A DNA stretch of 64,000 nt from JALHST01 sp038316335 (GCA_038316335.1 JBBQAM010000011.1:21649-85648); one strand, 5' to 3'; positions 44,341 to 54,732 are shown, counted from the stretch's first letter. A program made the numbers and translations. Notes: a model not told the origin generated them from the sequence alone.

Positions 44341-45426
44341 ATGAAAAATACCGCCCTTACAAAAACCCACGAAGCCCTAGGGGCCAAAATGGTTCCATTT
44401 GCCGGTTATAATATGCCAGTATCCTATGAAGGAGTCAACGCCGAACATGACGCCGTTCGCAAAGGTGTGGGTGTTTTTGACGTTTCCCATATGGGTGAAT
44501 TTCTCATAAGTGGGTCAAATGCCTTGGCACTAATACAGAAGGTCACATCAAACGATGCCTCTAAATTGACCATTGGAAAAGCGCAATATAGTTGTCTCCC
44601 GAATGAAACGGGCGGCATTGTAGATGATCTTATCGTATATAGAATTAAAGAAGCGCAATATTTGTTGGTGGTCAACGCATCGAACATCCAGAAAGATTGG
44701 GACCATATTGCCAAGTACAATGCCGATTATGATGCCGAGATGCGGGATATCTCTGATAACTATTCACTATTGGCAATCCAAGGGCCTAAGGCCGTGGAGG
44801 CAATGCAATCACTTACTTCGATTAATCTTTCCGAAATTAAATTTTACAATTTTGTCGTAGGTGATTTTGCAGGAATAGAACATGTCATCATCTCGGCAAC
44901 GGGATATACGGGATCGGGCGGATTTGAAATATACTGCAAGAATAGTGAGGTAAAGCAGATATGGGACAACGTTTTCGAAGCAGGTGCCGACTTTGATATA
45001 AAACCCGTAGGTTTGGCAGCAAGGGATACCTTGCGACTTGAAATGGGCTATTGTCTTTATGGGAACGACATCAATGACGAAACCTCACCATTTGAAGCAG
45101 GCCTTGGTTGGATAACAAAATTCACTAAGGATTTTGTCAATTGTGAGGCGCTTGCCAAAGAAAAGGAGCATGGGGCTGATCGACGCCTGATTGCTTTTGA
45201 ATTGGATGAACGTGGGGTTCCGCGTCATGGTTATGACATTGTAGACAGTCAAGGGAAAAAAATAGGCCTCGTCACGTCTGGGACCATGTCCCCTTCTTTA
45301 GGAAAGGGAATCGGCCTGGGATACGTACCCGTTATATTTTCAGAAATCGGTAGTAAGATATATATTCAGATACGGAAAAATGCGGTAGCTGCGACCGTGG
45401 TAAAACTACCATTTTACAAAGGTTAA
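44341..45426 (+). CDS. gcvT: Aminomethyltransferase (glycine cleavage T protein)
   Basis: The T protein of the glycine cleavage system, 361 residues, which releases ammonia from the aminomethyl-lipoyl H protein and makes methylene-tetrahydrofolate. The folate-binding N-terminus has VPFAGYNMPVSYEGV and FDVSHMGEF. The catalytic aspartate region reads ILVVNASN-like LLVVNASNIQKD, followed by AARDTLRLEMGYCLYG and TSGTMSPSLGKGIGLGYV. It is full length. The next gene follows after 28 bases. Confidence 0.95.
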   Translation: MKNTALTKTHEALGAKMVPFAGYNMPVSYEGVNAEHDAVRKGVGVFDVSHMGEFLISGSNALALIQKVTSNDASKLTIGKAQYSCLPNETGGIVDDLIVYRIKEAQYLLVVNASNIQKDWDHIAKYNADYDAEMRDISDNYSLLAIQGPKAVEAMQSLTSINLSEIKFYNFVVGDFAGIEHVIISATGYTGSGGFEIYCKNSEVKQIWDNVFEAGADFDIKPVGLAARDTLRLEMGYCLYGNDINDETSPFEAGLGWITKFTKDFVNCEALAKEKEHGADRRLIAFELDERGVPRHGYDIVDSQGKKIGLVTSGTMSPSLGKGIGLGYVPVIFSEIGSKIYIQIRKNAVAATVVKLPFYKG

Positions 45427-45454
45427 TACCTATATGGGAAAAAGGAGGGGAAAG

Positions 45455-46279
45455 ATGGACGATGCGCGAAAAAAAATACTCATATTAGGGGGCAGTGGAT
45501 TTTTGGGAAACGCCATATATAAGGAACTATGCAACTACTTTGACACCTATGGCACCTATTTTTCAAACAAGTTATTTCGAGATAACAAGCAGTTTTTTAG
45601 CTACGATATTACCGAGGACGATATCTTCCAAATACTGGATAAAATAAAGCCTCAACTAATTATTTCTGCCCTCAGGGGCAATTTTGATGCCCAAATCGTA
45701 GCACATCAACACATTTTGGAATATGTGTCCCGAATTGACGGCAGAATCTATTTTATCTCTTCTGCCAATGTCTTTGATGCATATAGTAAATATCCATCCT
45801 ACGAGAATGACAAGACGCTTTCGGAAAGTATTTATGGCCGATTGAAAATCAAGATCGAAAATATGTTGATGCGCTTACCAAAAGAAAAAATGGCCATCAT
45901 AAGGGTACCCATGGTTTTCGGAAATAATTCCCCTAGGATAAAAGAAATTAAGGATAATATTTGGAGCAATGAACCTGTCGAGGTATTTCCGAATCTGATA
46001 ATGAATGTAACCAGTGTCGATAAATTGACCCAACAAATACATTACCTTATCAACCACAACAAGAGCGGCATCTATCATTTAGGGAGTAACGATGTGGTGC
46101 ATCATGAAGATTTTATCAGAGAAATCGTTGAGCGTATCGGTAAATTCAACCCTATTTTCAAGCGCATCTATACTACCAATGAAGAGCGTTATATGGCGGT
46201 TCTCCCAAAGGAGAATAAACTACCAAAAAACCTACAGACGAGTTATCAGGAAATTATCGATCATCATATTTTAGGTTAG
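45455..46279 (+). CDS. RmlD-like NAD-dependent reductase/epimerase
   Basis: A Rossmann-fold protein of 274 residues in the extended short-chain dehydrogenase family, closest to RmlD-type sugar nucleotide reductases. The nucleotide motif is ILGGSGFLGN, and the Y-x-x-x-K pair is YGRLK (about residue 129-133). The start at 45455 is chosen because a purine-rich GGAGGGG, rare in this window, lies five to eleven bases upstream and the sequence then enters directly into the first strand; an ATG at 45434 is also in frame. It follows gcvT closely. The substrate is unknown; no other deoxysugar gene is nearby. Confidence 0.78.
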   Translation: MDDARKKILILGGSGFLGNAIYKELCNYFDTYGTYFSNKLFRDNKQFFSYDITEDDIFQILDKIKPQLIISALRGNFDAQIVAHQHILEYVSRIDGRIYFISSANVFDAYSKYPSYENDKTLSESIYGRLKIKIENMLMRLPKEKMAIIRVPMVFGNNSPRIKEIKDNIWSNEPVEVFPNLIMNVTSVDKLTQQIHYLINHNKSGIYHLGSNDVVHHEDFIREIVERIGKFNPIFKRIYTTNEERYMAVLPKENKLPKNLQTSYQEIIDHHILG

Positions 46280-46321
46280 TAAAGCGGCAAAGGATTATTT
46301 ATATTTATAAAAAGAGAAATC

Positions 46322-46609
46322 ATGCAAAAATTGAATCAACGCACTATTGAAGAAAGGCTCGATAAGCTCGAAGGATGGGAGTTCATTGACAATGCCATTC
46401 AAACAAGCTTTGAGTTTAAAAATTTTAAGGAGGCTTTTTCAGTTATGACGCGACTGGCCTTTGAATTTGAGAAACACAACCATCACGCTGAATGGACCAA
46501 TGTGTACAATTCACTTGTTATAAGACTCAATACCCACTCGGTTGAAGGTATTACCGAAAAAGATTTCGAATTGGCACATGTCATCGAAAAGATTATTGAA
46601 AGTGACTAA
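46322..46609 (+). CDS. 4a-hydroxytetrahydrobiopterin dehydratase
   Basis: A pterin-4a-carbinolamine dehydratase of 95 residues, the normal length. The active-site signature is H52-N-H54-H55-A-E-W58, with H72 as the third histidine. It recycles the pterin cofactor of aromatic amino acid hydroxylases. The gene follows the RmlD-like gene after 42 bases. No hydroxylase is visible in the window. Confidence 0.92.
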   Translation: MQKLNQRTIEERLDKLEGWEFIDNAIQTSFEFKNFKEAFSVMTRLAFEFEKHNHHAEWTNVYNSLVIRLNTHSVEGITEKDFELAHVIEKIIESD

Positions 46610-46728
46610 AAAAGCCATGGTTTCATATTTAAAACGAATGGATGTTTTATCGACCTTTTTGAATTTGATAGGGTGAATTTGGAATTTGTTTAAATTTACC
46701 TCCGTAAAAAATATAGCAAACGAATACT

Positions 46729-47439
46729 ATGGGAAGAGCTTTTGAATTTCGGAAAGCACGCAAAATGAAACGATGGTCGGCCATGTCAAAGGCCTTTACG
46801 CGTATTGGCAAAGATATCGTTATGGCGGTAAAGGATGGAGGCCCAGATCCAAACGCGAATTCCCGTTTACGGGCCGTTATTCAAAACGCCAAAGCGGTTA
46901 ACATGCCCAAAGATAATGTTGAGCGCGCTATAAAAAGGGCCTCTGACAAAAGTCTGGGAGATTTCAAGGAGGTATTGTTCGAAGGTTATGCCCCACACGG
47001 TATCGCTATTTTAATTGAAACCGCGACTGATAATAATACCCGAACAGTTGCCAATATTCGCAGCTATTTTAATAAATGCAACGGGAGTCTGGGAACTTCC
47101 GGTTCGGTTGAATTCATGTTCGATCATACCTGCAATTTCCGAATCCCTGCCGAAGGTATCGACCCGGAAGAACTCGAGTTGGAATTAATCGACTTTGGGG
47201 CCGAGGAGGTTTTTATAGATGAAGACGGTATTCTCATTTATGCGCCCTTTGAAAGTTTTGGGGCCATTCAAAAAGAACTTGAAAATAGGGATATTGAGAT
47301 TTTGTCATCGGGTTTTGAGCGAATTCCACAAATCACCAAAGAATTGTCTGAGGAGGAGGTCGCAGATGTTGATAAACTCTTAGAAAAAATAGAGGAAGAC
47401 GATGATGTTCAAAACGTCTACCATACCATGAAAGAATAG
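46729..47439 (+). CDS. yebC: YebC/PmpR-family protein
   Basis: A member of the YebC/TACO1 family, 236 residues, full length. The N-terminus is atypical in having MGRAFEFRKARKMKRWSAMS before the usual FTRIGKDI; this form is common in Bacteroidetes. Motifs NSRLRAVIQNAKAVNMPKDN, FEGYAPHGIAILIE and SVEFMFDH are seen. Members act as transcription regulators or as translation factors for difficult sequences. It ends at a convergent terminator. Confidence 0.94.
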   Translation: MGRAFEFRKARKMKRWSAMSKAFTRIGKDIVMAVKDGGPDPNANSRLRAVIQNAKAVNMPKDNVERAIKRASDKSLGDFKEVLFEGYAPHGIAILIETATDNNTRTVANIRSYFNKCNGSLGTSGSVEFMFDHTCNFRIPAEGIDPEELELELIDFGAEEVFIDEDGILIYAPFESFGAIQKELENRDIEILSSGFERIPQITKELSEEEVADVDKLLEKIEEDDDVQNVYHTMKE

Positions 47440-47460
47440 CTTTAGCATGCTCCTAAAATC

Positions 47461-47494
47461 AAAAAGAGACCCGAAATCGGGCCTCTTTTTTTTT
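47461..47494. terminator. Terminator between yebC and the giant T9SS gene
   Basis: A hairpin AAAAAGAG-a-CCCGA / TCGGG-c-CTCTTTTT (47461-47474 and 47477-47490, one internal mismatch) with a T-run on the right and an A-run on the left. It lies between two converging genes and can serve both. Confidence 0.85.
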
Positions 47495-47508
47495 GGTTGG
47501 TTACTGAC

Positions 47509-50500
47509 TTATGGCTTTATCACCATCTGTTTCTGGAAATGGAAGCCTTTTGTGTCTATGGTCCTGATGATGTAGGTGCCTGGCTGTATAAAATTCAGGT
47601 CGAGCGAATATATCTCCCCGGCCTTGACCTCTTTCGCCGTATACGTACGCACCAATCTGCCCAGCATATCGAATACCATGATTGTCTCCACCGTTTCGGG
47701 ATTTTCGAAACTGGCTTCGGTATAGCTAGTTGCCGGATTGGGCGATACGGTCAGGGTATTGACCGATTTGGCAGTTAACGCCAGGCCGGTCGGCACCAAC
47801 TGGAAGTTTATGATCTTGGGGGTACCTTGGCTACCGGTCAGGTTCCTGCCCGAATAGGGTGTGACCGTGATGGTGTAGTTGCCTTGCACAAATAGACTAC
47901 CTGCATAATCGCTCCCGCTATTCCCATAAAGGGCCAATGGGGCATTATTCTCGATCTGAGACTGATTCTTGGCACCTGAAAGTACCATCCGAACACTTTG
48001 CACATCAGAGGTGACCATGGCATCTATGGTAAGATTCAGTGTCGGCAGGGTGTTCATTCCTATAATCATTCCGTTGGTCATAACACCCAACGATGAATCG
48101 GTATCTGCATTGAACAGGCGAATCGTAGTGACCGACAAGGCGACCGGGCAACTTACCCCAGGGTCCGCCCCGTCTATCAGTCCGTCACAGTTGTTGTCGA
48201 TCTCGTCGCAGATCTCGACCGCGCCCGGGTGTACCGCCGCATTGTTGTCGTTGCAATCGGTATTGTTCGTGACATAACCGCTGCGTGGGCCGCACAATTG
48301 GGTCGCACTCGAGGGGTTGCCATAGCCGTCCCCGTCAAGGTCGGCATAGTAGGTACTGGTCGGAAGCCCTTCATCGATCTGGCCATCGCAGTTGTTGTCG
48401 ATACCATCACAGATCTCAGGGGCACCCGGATGTATTGCCGGGTTGTTGTCGTTACAGTCCACATCGTTGAGATAGCCGTCCCCGTCATTGTCTACGAGCC
48501 CAGCCACCAATTGGAAGGTGACGGTACGTGGCGTTCCCTGGGTACCGCCTAGGTTTTTGGCAGAATAGGGTGTCACGGTAATCGTATAGGTACCAAGGCC
48601 GAAATTACTGCCTGCATAATCGGCCCCAGAATTACCATACAGGGCCAAAGGTGCATTATTCTCAATGCGTGTATTGCTCTTCGATCCGCTGAGGGACATC
48701 CGTACACTTCCGACATCGGAGGTAGCAAAGGCCTCGATGGTCAGGTTCTGGGTCGGAAGGGTGGCCACATTGATTACCATACCATTGGTCAATGGATACA
48801 GGGCCACATCACTGGCGGCATTGATCAACGTGATACCCGTGACAGAAAGAACGGTCGAACAGGTCTCATCGATCTGGCCGTTGCAATTGTTGTCGATCCC
48901 ATCGCAAATTTCTATGGCGCCTGGGTATACAGAAGCGTTGTTGTCATTACAATCGCTTTTGTTCATAACATAACCAACAGGGGCACTGCATGATTGCAAT
49001 TCGCTCGATGGGTTACCAAAACCGTCCCCATCAAGGTCTGCATAATAACTAGTTGTTGGAAGACCTTCGTCGATATTCCCATCGCAATTGTTGTCGATAC
49101 CATCACAGATTTCGGCAGCACCGGGATTGATAGTAGCTATGGTATCGTCACAATCTGTATTATCAGTGACATAACCAGTCGGTGCACCACTACACGATTG
49201 AACTTCATCGGAAGGATTACCATACCCGTCCCCATCAAGATCTGCATAATAGGCCAAGGGTGTAAAACCTTCGTCGATATTCCCATCACAATTGTTGTCG
49301 ATGCCGTCGCAGATCTCTGCAGCGCCAGGATGCACAGCTTCATTAGTATCGTCGCAATCGGTGCCATCTAAGACATACCCTGATGGAGGACTACATCCTT
49401 GCAGCACACTTGAAGGATCGCCATACCCGTCCCCATCAAGATCGGCATAATAGTTTTCGGTAGTAAAACCTTCGTCAACCTGGCCATCGCAGTTGTTGTC
49501 GATTCCGTCACAGATCTCGATCGCCCCGGGGTTTATCGCAGCAACGCCGTCGTTACAGTCTGTATTGTCGGTTACATAACCCGTAACAGGGCCACATGAT
49601 TGCAATTCGCTAGCAGGGTCGCCATAGCCATCCCCGTCGGTGTCGGCATAGTACGTGGTTGTAACGCCTTCATCGATCTGGCCATCGCAGTTGTTGTCGA
49701 TGCCATCGCATATCTCGGTCGCACCCGGGTTTACATCGAAATTATTGTCATCGCAATCTACATCCGCCGTGTAGCCGTCCCCGTCATTGTCTACCGGAGG
49801 GGCGTCCCGCAGTTCGAAGGTTACCGTTCTCGGCGTCCCCTGGGTACCGCCTAGGTTGTTTTCAGAATAGGGGGTCACCGTAAACGAATAGGACCCTAGG
49901 ATGAAGATACTTCCATTATAATTCGAACCACTATTCCCATAGAGGGCATAAAGTGGGTTGTTCTCAGTGGTAGTCTGTGACTTCGCGCCACTGAGTACCA
50001 GACGAAGACTCTCAACATCGGAGGTTGCAAAAACCTCTATGGTCAGGTTTAAGGTCGGCAAGGTATTTATGTCGATGATCATACCATCGGTTAAAGGACC
50101 TAGGGAGACATTGTTGTCGGCATCTATCAATTCTATACCGGTTATGGAAAGGGGTGTAAGGCAGTTAGGGCCTCCATCAAAAATGGTCCAACCCAAATCT
50201 TCCAAAATGGTTCTCCCCGGTTCGCCAAGACAGAACTGACTATTTTCGGCTGTAAAATTGACATTGCTTGGCACTTGAGTTTCACCATTGTCCAACGTAC
50301 TCCAACCATTGAGTAAGGCATCATAGTTCGCAATAGAGAGGGCCTCAGTGAACATACGTCCAGCATTGGTAAGGCTACTGATATCCCAACCGCTCAGATC
50401 TTGATCAAAACTAGAGGCTTGAAAAAACATTTGGAACATAGTGGTCACTTTACTGGTATCCCAACTATTTAGGTCCTGGTTAAAACCAGATGCACTGAAA

Positions 50501-53500
50501 AACATACTGTCCATATTAGTTACCGTACTAGTGTCCCAACTGCCTATGTCCTTGTTAAATGCCGAAGTATTGAAAAACAAGCCCGTCATAATTTTCACAC
50601 CACGAGTATCCCAGTTACTAATAGTTGAATTTCCCACTAAAGAGGTACAGCCAGCAAACATATAATTCATATCAGCGACCCCTAATAAGTTGGGCACATC
50701 ATTTGCGGTTACATCCAAATTGGCACAGCCCTGAAATGCCAGCGCCATACTACTCCATGCAATATCACCCCACTGCTTTACCGAACGTATCTTATTTATA
50801 TCACCAGCAGCATTAAATCGAATACGAGGGAAGGTTCCCGTAATCTCCACTGTTTGAGTTCCTGGTATCGCATAAGTATGAGTAGCATCACCTGTTAAAC
50901 CTGAATCTATTGTACCATCGCCCCAATCTACTGTATAATTGTACACTTCGCCCAAGTTGGAGGTTGGTATTGTAATACGCTCATTGTTGGTTGTTGTAAA
51001 CCAGGTGGTGATAAATGGTCTTTGTGCAGGAACAAGAAAGTTTGTTGCATTGGGCGTAGGCGTCGTAAAATTCACGAATGTGGGACCTCCATCAATCGAC
51101 CTTCCTTCTGAAATATCATCGGTTTGTGCCGGAAAAGAGTATGAATCTATAATAGTGGTAACATCGCCATTTTTCTGAAGCAACCCCAATTGCTCCCCAT
51201 TTTTGCTCAATGCAAAGTCTACATGCAGCACGCCCTGTTCCATTTGCCGATCGCACCAAAGTAATAGAAAACCACCTGGTTGAATGGTAGTCGCCTGAGG
51301 CGACGTTGTTGGTATTTGGTACGGATTTGTTTCCGTCAAATCATCAACGATGAAAAGTCCTCCGACATCAACAGGTGTACTACCTGCATTGTAAAGTTCT
51401 ACCCAGTCCTCGAACTCCCCATTTTCGTCAGAATTGGTTGAAGTATTTCCCGCTAAAAACTCATTTATAAAAATATTCGTGACTAGTGGGAGCACATTAT
51501 TAGCATTGGGTGTCGGAGCAATAAAGCGTTTAAATTGCTTGGATGCATCTGGATATCTGCCAAAGGAGATATTTGCATTTTGGCTTGGGTAGCTCATTGA
51601 ATCGATGTTAGAAACATCCGGGCCGATGATATCCGATAATACCAAATCTCCTCCCGCACCGTTCAACAAAAAGGGAAGATGTAAAACACCTTGGCCACTC
51701 TGATTGTCGGCCCAGAGCGTAATAAACCCGCCTGAAGGAATGGTTGTAGCACTTGGATCGGTCATCGGTATCTGCCAAAGTGATGGATTGCCAAGATCAT
51801 TGCTAATAAAAAGTCCACCAATATCAATTGGGTCAGGATTGAAATTATAGATTTCTATCCAGGGATCTTTCTCACCATTTGAATCGGAAATCGAATTGGT
51901 GTTCACGGCCAAAGCTTCGTTAATCGAGAGGCCTGTAACAAAAGGAATCGTATTCGAAACTCCTGGGGTCGGCTGATAAAAAAATCGCTGAAATGCATCG
52001 CCATCTGGATATCTTCCTTGTGATACATCATCCATTTGAGCTCCAAAGGTGAATGAATCAATAAATTGCTGTGCAGATCCAATTTGTTGTGTCAAGCCTA
52101 TTGCTTCTCCTCCCTTACCCAGTTTTGGGGAAATGTGCAATGGACCTTCGGCCAGCTCCCCATCCGCCCAAAGTATGATATACCCACCAGGGGAAATCGT
52201 GGTAGCACTTGGGTTATCGGTAGGTAGTTGAAATAATAATGGATTTGTCAAATCATCGGTAATATAAAAACCGCCTATATCAACTGCAGCACTATTGCTA
52301 TTATAAATCTCGATCCAATCTTCATGATCCCCAGCTTCATCGGTTATTCCGTTGACATTCCCGGCAAGAAATTCATTGATAAAAATACCGGTCGCAAAGC
52401 CTAACGAATTGGCTGACCTTGGCGTCGGATTGCTAAAAGTCACAAAGTTGTCTACACCATCTGGAAATCTGCCCATGGAAATATCAGTCGTCTGGGCCCC
52501 AAAAGTATAGGAATCAATTACTTCGATACCTGAATTTCCCTGTGTGGAGAGGCCTATGGCCTCTCCGCCGGCTCCCAGTTTAATGTTTACATGCAAAGGG
52601 CCCTCCTCGGGTTGGTTATCGGCCCAAACAAGAAGATAGCCCCCCGCAGGAATGGTTGTAGCTATTGGATCGTTAGCTGGGATTTGCCATTGGGTAAGAT
52701 CTGTAAGATTATCTGTGATATACATGCCCCCAATATCAACTGGTAAGGCAGCAGCATTATAAAACTCGATCCAATCCTCATGAGACCCGGACTCGTCGGT
52801 AATGCCTGTACTATTGCTAGCCAAAAATTCATTGATATACAATTCCAAGACTGAATAGGAAGCGGTGTTTTTGGCACTCCATTCAGTACCATCCTTAATT
52901 CTGGCATTTATGGTAAGAATATCACTTGATGGCACGGTGATAGGGCTTGAATACACCAATGCCGATGACGAAACGGCCCCATTGGCCAATTTTGGATCAG
53001 AGCCATCAGTAGTATAATAAATAGTTCCCGTGGTATTCGGATTGGTCATTACCAGCTCAAAACCAGCAATCACCGAACCTCCAGGTTTATTGAATTCGAC
53101 CGCATCGAGATCGGGATAATAACCTTCTGCCCTTAAAGCAGCAATAAACCTTGCTGCATTTCCGTTCATTAAGGCATCCAAACGAGCAACCTCGGGAATC
53201 CAGTCATCATTCTTGGTACGCGTCCGACCATCGTTAAGACCATCGCCCCAACGTGCCGATTCTGCAATAATAGCCGTTTCTATATATTGATTGATCGTTG
53301 CCCATCTTGCCCTGGAGGCAGTATCTGAAAGGGGACCATTATTAAAACACTGAAGATTTACCCGATCTACAAATAATTGCATAAATTCAGGATTGGCACG
53401 CAAACTATGCCAAAGTCTTGTAATGGCCGCCCCGCCCGATTTGTCACTTCTGAATAAGGGATGCACCCATGCACCGTCATTGGGCGGACAACTTCCGCAA

Positions 53501-54732
53501 TCGGTCTGGGTGTCCCAAGACCATTCTCCATCCCAGGCATAATAATTAAAGGGTTCTGGCGGAACATTTCGATTTCCACCATAGTAGTTATTAGCTGGCC
53601 AATCAACCATTCCCGACATCCAGGTGATCATCAAATAATCAATAAACTTTTCAACATCAAGGTACTGTTTGGCTTCCTCGTAGTTGGCCTGGATACCCAT
53701 ATTCTTGCTCGCCAAGGTGGTGGTTAGATAAGTGAATCGGGTTGCGTCGCCCCCATCAATGCCATTGTGGTTCAAGGTCATCCAATCATTGACATCCCCT
53801 CCAAAATAAGAGGTCATAAAACCGGCGTCCTGTCGCTGTATCGGGTTAAATAAGCCCCAATAAAGTCCGTTCACATAAAGATGAACAAAGGTACCACGCA
53901 TGCCGATCCCCGAGGCTGCCAATTGTGAAGCACGATACCACTCGTCCCTACCATAAGTCGTACGATCCGGATTCCAGTTTCTTGCCCATGAGCGATTATT
54001 TCCCCCACGAATGACAAACTTAGTATCCGTAAAATTAGTCGTCGCGCTATTTCCAGTTATTGGATTGGTCTTTAATAAATTGGAAGTTATTGAATTGTTG
54101 ACATCCAATTTGATGGAACGCTTCAGATAGTTATGACTATGCGATTCCACTTCGAGATCGAATTGCTCGGGGGGATACGCATCGTTGGGATAGATGATTT
54201 CTACCGATCCCGGAAAACCCGCATCGCCAGTATACATTTCCCAAAATTCACTTTGATCCATAACGATTGACATGGTCGGGATAGACAATAGTCCGGGAAT
54301 AATACTACCACTATATGCAGGATTGCTAACAACTGCAGGATCCATTCCATAATCATGCCGCGCTGTTTCTGTACCTCGTCCCAAACGATATACCGGATTT
54401 GGCCATCCTGAAATATCTTCGGGTTGTTGAATTACATCCGCTAAAAATATATACGAATTTGTTGCTATCGGCGAGACGGTCGATCCCGAATAGGCAATTG
54501 CACGAACGACGGTTGTCGTCGTAATCGAAAGTGCGCTAGAATAGATGAGACCGGCAGTAGTACTTGGAGGCGAACCATCCATTGTATATCGTATCGTCCC
54601 CCCAGGTATATCGGTACTCAGGCTCAACACAAACGGGGTGTCGTAAAAACCTCTATTATCTGAGAACGTCGGTGTTTGACAAAACAGATACAGTGGCAAT
54701 AAAAGTGCCGTTAAACATATTAGATTTTTCAT
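47509..54732 (-). CDS. Giant T9SS cargo protein with CotH, lamin-tail and MopE-like repeats
   Basis: A secreted protein of 2407 residues. In order: signal peptide (1-19); chitobiase C-terminal-like domain (20-95); CotH kinase-like domain (about 160-540; GDVNDWMTLNHNG, YVNGLYWGLFNPI); second chitobiase-like domain; four lamin-tail domains (about 629-1232; INEFLA, DWIEFYN); PKD-like and BspA/DUF285 repeats (1240-1500; SWDTSTVTNMDSMF); three Ig-like modules (VTGIELIDADN type) with seven MopE-type EICDGIDNNC units between them; and a T9SS type A sorting domain (2325-2407; SPNPATSYTEASFENPE). It is probably surface-attached or released through T9SS. CotH kinases phosphorylate proteins in spores; here the function is unknown. 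GC content is raised in the repeats. Confidence 0.88.
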   Translation of the reverse strand: MKNLICLTALLLPLYLFCQTPTFSDNRGFYDTPFVLSLSTDIPGGTIRYTMDGSPPSTTAGLIYSSALSITTTTVVRAIAYSGSTVSPIATNSYIFLADVIQQPEDISGWPNPVYRLGRGTETARHDYGMDPAVVSNPAYSGSIIPGLLSIPTMSIVMDQSEFWEMYTGDAGFPGSVEIIYPNDAYPPEQFDLEVESHSHNYLKRSIKLDVNNSITSNLLKTNPITGNSATTNFTDTKFVIRGGNNRSWARNWNPDRTTYGRDEWYRASQLAASGIGMRGTFVHLYVNGLYWGLFNPIQRQDAGFMTSYFGGDVNDWMTLNHNGIDGGDATRFTYLTTTLASKNMGIQANYEEAKQYLDVEKFIDYLMITWMSGMVDWPANNYYGGNRNVPPEPFNYYAWDGEWSWDTQTDCGSCPPNDGAWVHPLFRSDKSGGAAITRLWHSLRANPEFMQLFVDRVNLQCFNNGPLSDTASRARWATINQYIETAIIAESARWGDGLNDGRTRTKNDDWIPEVARLDALMNGNAARFIAALRAEGYYPDLDAVEFNKPGGSVIAGFELVMTNPNTTGTIYYTTDGSDPKLANGAVSSSALVYSSPITVPSSDILTINARIKDGTEWSAKNTASYSVLELYINEFLASNSTGITDESGSHEDWIEFYNAAALPVDIGGMYITDNLTDLTQWQIPANDPIATTIPAGGYLLVWADNQPEEGPLHVNIKLGAGGEAIGLSTQGNSGIEVIDSYTFGAQTTDISMGRFPDGVDNFVTFSNPTPRSANSLGFATGIFINEFLAGNVNGITDEAGDHEDWIEIYNSNSAAVDIGGFYITDDLTNPLLFQLPTDNPSATTISPGGYIILWADGELAEGPLHISPKLGKGGEAIGLTQQIGSAQQFIDSFTFGAQMDDVSQGRYPDGDAFQRFFYQPTPGVSNTIPFVTGLSINEALAVNTNSISDSNGEKDPWIEIYNFNPDPIDIGGLFISNDLGNPSLWQIPMTDPSATTIPSGGFITLWADNQSGQGVLHLPFLLNGAGGDLVLSDIIGPDVSNIDSMSYPSQNANISFGRYPDASKQFKRFIAPTPNANNVLPLVTNIFINEFLAGNTSTNSDENGEFEDWVELYNAGSTPVDVGGLFIVDDLTETNPYQIPTTSPQATTIQPGGFLLLWCDRQMEQGVLHVDFALSKNGEQLGLLQKNGDVTTIIDSYSFPAQTDDISEGRSIDGGPTFVNFTTPTPNATNFLVPAQRPFITTWFTTTNNERITIPTSNLGEVYNYTVDWGDGTIDSGLTGDATHTYAIPGTQTVEITGTFPRIRFNAAGDINKIRSVKQWGDIAWSSMALAFQGCANLDVTANDVPNLLGVADMNYMFAGCTSLVGNSTISNWDTRGVKIMTGLFFNTSAFNKDIGSWDTSTVTNMDSMFFSASGFNQDLNSWDTSKVTTMFQMFFQASSFDQDLSGWDISSLTNAGRMFTEALSIANYDALLNGWSTLDNGETQVPSNVNFTAENSQFCLGEPGRTILEDLGWTIFDGGPNCLTPLSITGIELIDADNNVSLGPLTDGMIIDINTLPTLNLTIEVFATSDVESLRLVLSGAKSQTTTENNPLYALYGNSGSNYNGSIFILGSYSFTVTPYSENNLGGTQGTPRTVTFELRDAPPVDNDGDGYTADVDCDDNNFDVNPGATEICDGIDNNCDGQIDEGVTTTYYADTDGDGYGDPASELQSCGPVTGYVTDNTDCNDGVAAINPGAIEICDGIDNNCDGQVDEGFTTENYYADLDGDGYGDPSSVLQGCSPPSGYVLDGTDCDDTNEAVHPGAAEICDGIDNNCDGNIDEGFTPLAYYADLDGDGYGNPSDEVQSCSGAPTGYVTDNTDCDDTIATINPGAAEICDGIDNNCDGNIDEGLPTTSYYADLDGDGFGNPSSELQSCSAPVGYVMNKSDCNDNNASVYPGAIEICDGIDNNCNGQIDETCSTVLSVTGITLINAASDVALYPLTNGMVINVATLPTQNLTIEAFATSDVGSVRMSLSGSKSNTRIENNAPLALYGNSGADYAGSNFGLGTYTITVTPYSAKNLGGTQGTPRTVTFQLVAGLVDNDGDGYLNDVDCNDNNPAIHPGAPEICDGIDNNCDGQIDEGLPTSTYYADLDGDGYGNPSSATQLCGPRSGYVTNNTDCNDNNAAVHPGAVEICDEIDNNCDGLIDGADPGVSCPVALSVTTIRLFNADTDSSLGVMTNGMIIGMNTLPTLNLTIDAMVTSDVQSVRMVLSGAKNQSQIENNAPLALYGNSGSDYAGSLFVQGNYTITVTPYSGRNLTGSQGTPKIINFQLVPTGLALTAKSVNTLTVSPNPATSYTEASFENPETVETIMVFDMLGRLVRTYTAKEVKAGEIYSLDLNFIQPGTYIIRTIDTKGFHFQKQMVIKP
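48145..48495 (-). repeat. MopE-type repeat array 2 of the CotH protein
   Basis: Two coding repeats of about 200 bases, each with DxDGDGYxxPxS...C...GYV...DCND...PGA.EICDGIDNNCDG. One copy has glutamate in place of the first glycine (EICDEIDNNC). The array is about 90 per cent identical by eye to 56111-56460. Confidence 0.85.
48853..49794 (-). repeat. MopE-type repeat array 1 of the CotH protein
   Basis: Five tandem coding units of about 200 bases. The acidic DxDGDG and DCDD loops are likely to bind calcium or another metal; cysteines are regularly spaced. The matching array in the neighbouring gene is 56822-57774. Confidence 0.85.
51035..52845 (-). repeat. Four lamin-tail domain repeats
   Basis: Four coding units of about 450 bases, each starting with a segment like INEFLASNSTGITDESG, followed by DWIEFYN, a proline-rich middle and a GRYPDG turn. 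They are diverged at DNA level, so the expansion is older than that of the MopE units. Confidence 0.8.

Noticed and set aside
46660..46700. Promoter for yebC (TAAATTTA with upstream TTTG)
   Set aside because: The -7 box lacks the final G and the spacing to TTTG is 23 bases, so the match is too weak to list.
48145..49794. Regularly spaced DNA repeats that could suggest a CRISPR or satellite array
   Set aside because: The repeats are about 200 bases long, lie in frame inside a long coding sequence and translate to MopE-type motifs.
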